Source of the DNA: Cyclobacteriaceae bacterium
GTDB lineage: Bacteria; Bacteroidota; Bacteroidia; Cytophagales; Cyclobacteriaceae
Assembly: GCA_016787565.1 (NCBI GenBank)
Contig: JAEUUG010000004.1
Span: 62,001 to 126,000, forward strand
DNA: 64,000 nt
Direction of reading: 5' to 3'
The position numbers were made by a program, and so were the translations under genes. Shown piece by piece: positions 61,849 to 64,000 of this stretch. Each line of letters opens with the position of its first letter. Position 1 is the first letter of the stretch. The notes under the pieces are model-generated. The model saw only the letters and a list, made by a program, of their open reading frames with translations. It did not search any database and had not been told where the DNA came from.

Positions 61849-64000
61849 TTACTGAACCGAGAGGTTGTACTGCGCATGTGCGGGAATTCCATCATACGAG
61901 ATTCCCTCCACGGCTACTTTAAAGGAAGAAAGTATATCACCTGTAAAAAATGATACTTTTGCTTTACCATTTTCATCGGTTTCGATGAACGGATTCCAAT
62001 AAAGTGTACTCCGGTAGTCCGGCAGATTGTGCCGGTCGTTAGTTAAATCGTATTGTGGTGAATAAAATTCTCGTGTTATATAAAAGCCGGGATAGGCGGT
62101 GTGCTGCATGCCGATTGTTTGCTTTCGAGGAGTTGCTCCACCCGATTTTGTATACACGGCAATAACACCTCCCATACCTCTACTACCAAAAGCACTGGCA
62201 GAGGCACCTGTTAGTACATCAATAGATTCCACATCAGGGGGTTGAATATCTGAGATGACACCAATGTCCACCGGGGTTCCATTCAAAAGGAAAAGGGGAG
62301 TACCATAGGCCCTGGCAAGTGTTACTTGCATATTCGGAGGAGAGCCTACAACCTTAACACCTGCCACGCGGCCCTGGAGTGCTTGCAATATGTTGGTGTA
62401 GGTATTAGCACTTTTGATTTCGTCCATTTTAACTGTAGCGGTTGGCGTTCCGTAAATTTTACTCTTTTGAGGGCTCTCCAGGCGAGTTGCCTGAACACTT
62501 ACTTCCTTCAAGAGTGTGGCATCCTTATCAATAGTGTAGGCGTTCTCTACTTTGTTTCTTTTCTCCACTTTCGTTAGAAAGTCGTTTGCGTTAAACCAGG
62601 TAAAGGGTGTGAATGTGTAGTTTACCGCAGGACCGGGTGCGAAGGGCTCCAGCAAGAGTTGTAGCTCGGCTTGTTTACCTTTAGCGTTCTCGGTTTGAAT
62701 AGCAAGTTTTGTGGAGTCGAAGTAAACAAGTTTATCAGAATAGAAATCCCCATTGATGTCAGTTTTTACAACTACCATATCACCCTGACTGGTCAATATA
62801 TTGATGGTGCTATTAGGTGAGGGTTTTTTGCCAATAGATTTTAGAACCTGACCTTGGATGGGTATACCTTGTTCGGCCATGAAGTTCAATGGCTTTTCAG
62901 TATCTTCCATAACCTGTTTCCAGGAAAATCTTCTCCAGCCATGGGTTAGCATAAGAAGGTCCAGATGCTTTAGGGTTTCCGGGTTTTTATCCTTGAAATA
63001 GTAACCTGGGTTTTCAATGTAGCCGTGAAGATCAGACTTAAGCATCAGGTAATTATCAATATTCAAGGCATATTTTTCGTGATCCATACTCAATTCGTTA
63101 TCGTAAACGGAAAGTGAAAAGCTTCCACTAACAGGCTTTCCGCTTTGGTCTATAGCTTCCAAAGTGAGTTCAACCTGTTCTCGCTTGGAAAAATTTGATT
63201 TTGGTGTTGTGATGGTTACGGATACTTTGTTTTCCGGTTGAATATAGAAGAGGCGCTCACATTGCGGTAGTCCATCACCATCAAACACAGTGATTTGAAC
63301 AATTCCCGATGGAAATTTCTTTTTGGAGATGAGTGTGCTTACCGTTGTGCTGGTAATCTCGCCTTTAGCTGCAAAGCATATCTTTCCCCTGGCCTGAGCC
63401 ACCAGATTAAACGCAGGTATTTGTTTTGTTTTATCTCGATTGCAGTAAATGTAAACCAGAATGTTGCTGCCCATATCCTTTACCTGCATCATGTATCCCT
63501 GCTCAACAATCTCGGGTAATGCAATTTTGTTTTTGATCTCAGTTGGGGAATTAATTTTCACCGAATACTTTTTTGTTGTCCAGGGAAATAATTTAAATGA
63601 TCCCATTCCGGTAAAATCAGTTTTCAATGCTGTGACAAGTTTATTCTCCTCATCATAAATTTCACCTTCAACTTCTACTCCAAGGCCATTGGAATCAATT
63701 GCCTTTAGAGCAACATTATTTTCAACACCTGAAAGGAGATTTCCTCCTTCTGGAAAAAATTGGAGATCAATTTTTTGTATTGGTGTTGATGCGGTTGTTT
63801 GCAAACTATCCGGTGAGAGTATTGGTATTTCTTTGTAGAACATAAGTTCATCGGTATAATTTCGCATAAAATTGGTATAGGCACGTATGAGATAATTTCC
63901 TTGCTGCAGAGAGGAGGCGAGTTGAAATTCTCCTATTGCAACTCCATTCGGAGAATAGAGCATTTTTCTTGAAACTAATTTCTTTTGATCGGTTAAAAAT
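61849..64000 (-). CDS. MG2/TonB-plug protein without beta-barrel (copy 2), N-terminus missing
   Basis: The frame is open to the right edge (residues before the in-frame ATG at 63963 read FLTDQKKLVSRK), so the signal peptide and first MG2 domain lie outside. What remains (about 716 residues) parallels the 27873 protein: LIRAYTNFMRNYTDELMFYK, IDLQFFPEGGNLLSGV, LMLTHGWRRFSWKQVM and REFYSPQYD. The plug is fuller here (LQGRVAGVKVVGSPPNMQVT and VESIDVLTGASASAFGSRGM), and the end is a beta domain, not a barrel. Its operon partners are beyond the window. Confidence 0.85.
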   Translation of the reverse strand, partial: FLTDQKKLVSRKMLYSPNGVAIGEFQLASSLQQGNYLIRAYTNFMRNYTDELMFYKEIPILSPDSLQTTASTPIQKIDLQFFPEGGNLLSGVENNVALKAIDSNGLGVEVEGEIYDEENKLVTALKTDFTGMGSFKLFPWTTKKYSVKINSPTEIKNKIALPEIVEQGYMMQVKDMGSNILVYIYCNRDKTKQIPAFNLVAQARGKICFAAKGEITSTTVSTLISKKKFPSGIVQITVFDGDGLPQCERLFYIQPENKVSVTITTPKSNFSKREQVELTLEAIDQSGKPVSGSFSLSVYDNELSMDHEKYALNIDNYLMLKSDLHGYIENPGYYFKDKNPETLKHLDLLMLTHGWRRFSWKQVMEDTEKPLNFMAEQGIPIQGQVLKSIGKKPSPNSTINILTSQGDMVVVKTDINGDFYSDKLVYFDSTKLAIQTENAKGKQAELQLLLEPFAPGPAVNYTFTPFTWFNANDFLTKVEKRNKVENAYTIDKDATLLKEVSVQATRLESPQKSKIYGTPTATVKMDEIKSANTYTNILQALQGRVAGVKVVGSPPNMQVTLARAYGTPLFLLNGTPVDIGVISDIQPPDVESIDVLTGASASAFGSRGMGGVIAVYTKSGGATPRKQTIGMQHTAYPGFYITREFYSPQYDLTNDRHNLPDYRSTLYWNPFIETDENGKAKVSFFTGDILSSFKVAVEGISYDGIPAHAQYNLSVQ

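Overview
The window reads as chromosomal core-plus-envelope DNA of a member of the Bacteroidota, most likely Cytophagales. The evidence is the protein families present (DUF4199, DUF4249, DUF4846, MG2/plug proteins without a barrel, an STN-type TonB receptor, a BatA-type membrane protein, Spy-like and TPR-CHAT exported proteins). Starts rarely show a Shine-Dalgarno sequence. Several genes carry the TAnnTTTG -7 box of this phylum shortly before the start. No rRNA, tRNA, CRISPR array, insertion sequence or prophage was seen. Genes are tightly packed: the longest gap (3313-3494) is under 200 bases, and no stretch above 300 bases lacks a gene.

Layout. 1-853: 5' part of an RsmB-like rRNA methyltransferase, cut by the left edge. 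1027-3312: a Tat-exported TIM-barrel protein, then a convergent three-gene ECF sigma operon (sigma, single-pass membrane partner, Spy/CpxP-like protein). 3495-6362: an exported TPR-CHAT caspase-like protease, divergent from the sigma operon. 6452-12443: PQQ-type sugar dehydrogenase, a small cytochrome-b-like membrane protein, a PD40/OmpA protein, a YCF48/BNR protein and a serine beta-lactamase-like hydrolase. 12539-15216: NUMOD4/HNH protein, class IV aminotransferase, sulfotransferase-like protein and zinc-ribbon protein, divergent from a short SSB. 15923-22136: an apparent envelope operon (BatA-like, catalytically dead dihydroorotase, two DUF4199 proteins, DPM1-like glycosyltransferase, DUF4846), followed by another glycosyltransferase, a SPOR-OmpA protein, a bestrophin-like channel and a TPR membrane protein.

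26417-34930, all minus strand: exported protein, STN-type TonB receptor, DUF4249 lipoprotein, MG2/plug protein, MFS transporter and GNAT protein; the first four overlap or nearly touch and look like one outer-membrane uptake or assembly unit. 35037-42439, minus: P-type ATPase, RNase Y, ZapA and a ZapB-like coiled coil, PheT. 42609-48567, plus: PyrF, neutral ceramidase, HrpB helicase and an AT-rich alpha/beta hydrolase. 48577-60079, minus: an active/inactive M16 peptidase pair, a SMUG2-like DNA glycosylase, an M28 peptidase, an IGHMBP2-like helicase, a TPR histidine kinase and a membrane patatin. 60214-61833, plus: Crp/Fnr regulator, DUF4345 and DinB proteins. 61849-64000, minus: a second MG2/plug protein, cut by the right edge.

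The most unusual items are the sigma operon facing an exported CHAT protease, the pseudo-dihydroorotase inside an envelope operon, the two plug proteins that lack a barrel, the 10-bp phased repeat before ssb, and the perfect 21-bp palindrome beside the pheT start. I did not find a clear new defence or mobile system. The CHAT/sigma locus is the best candidate for an undescribed regulatory module.
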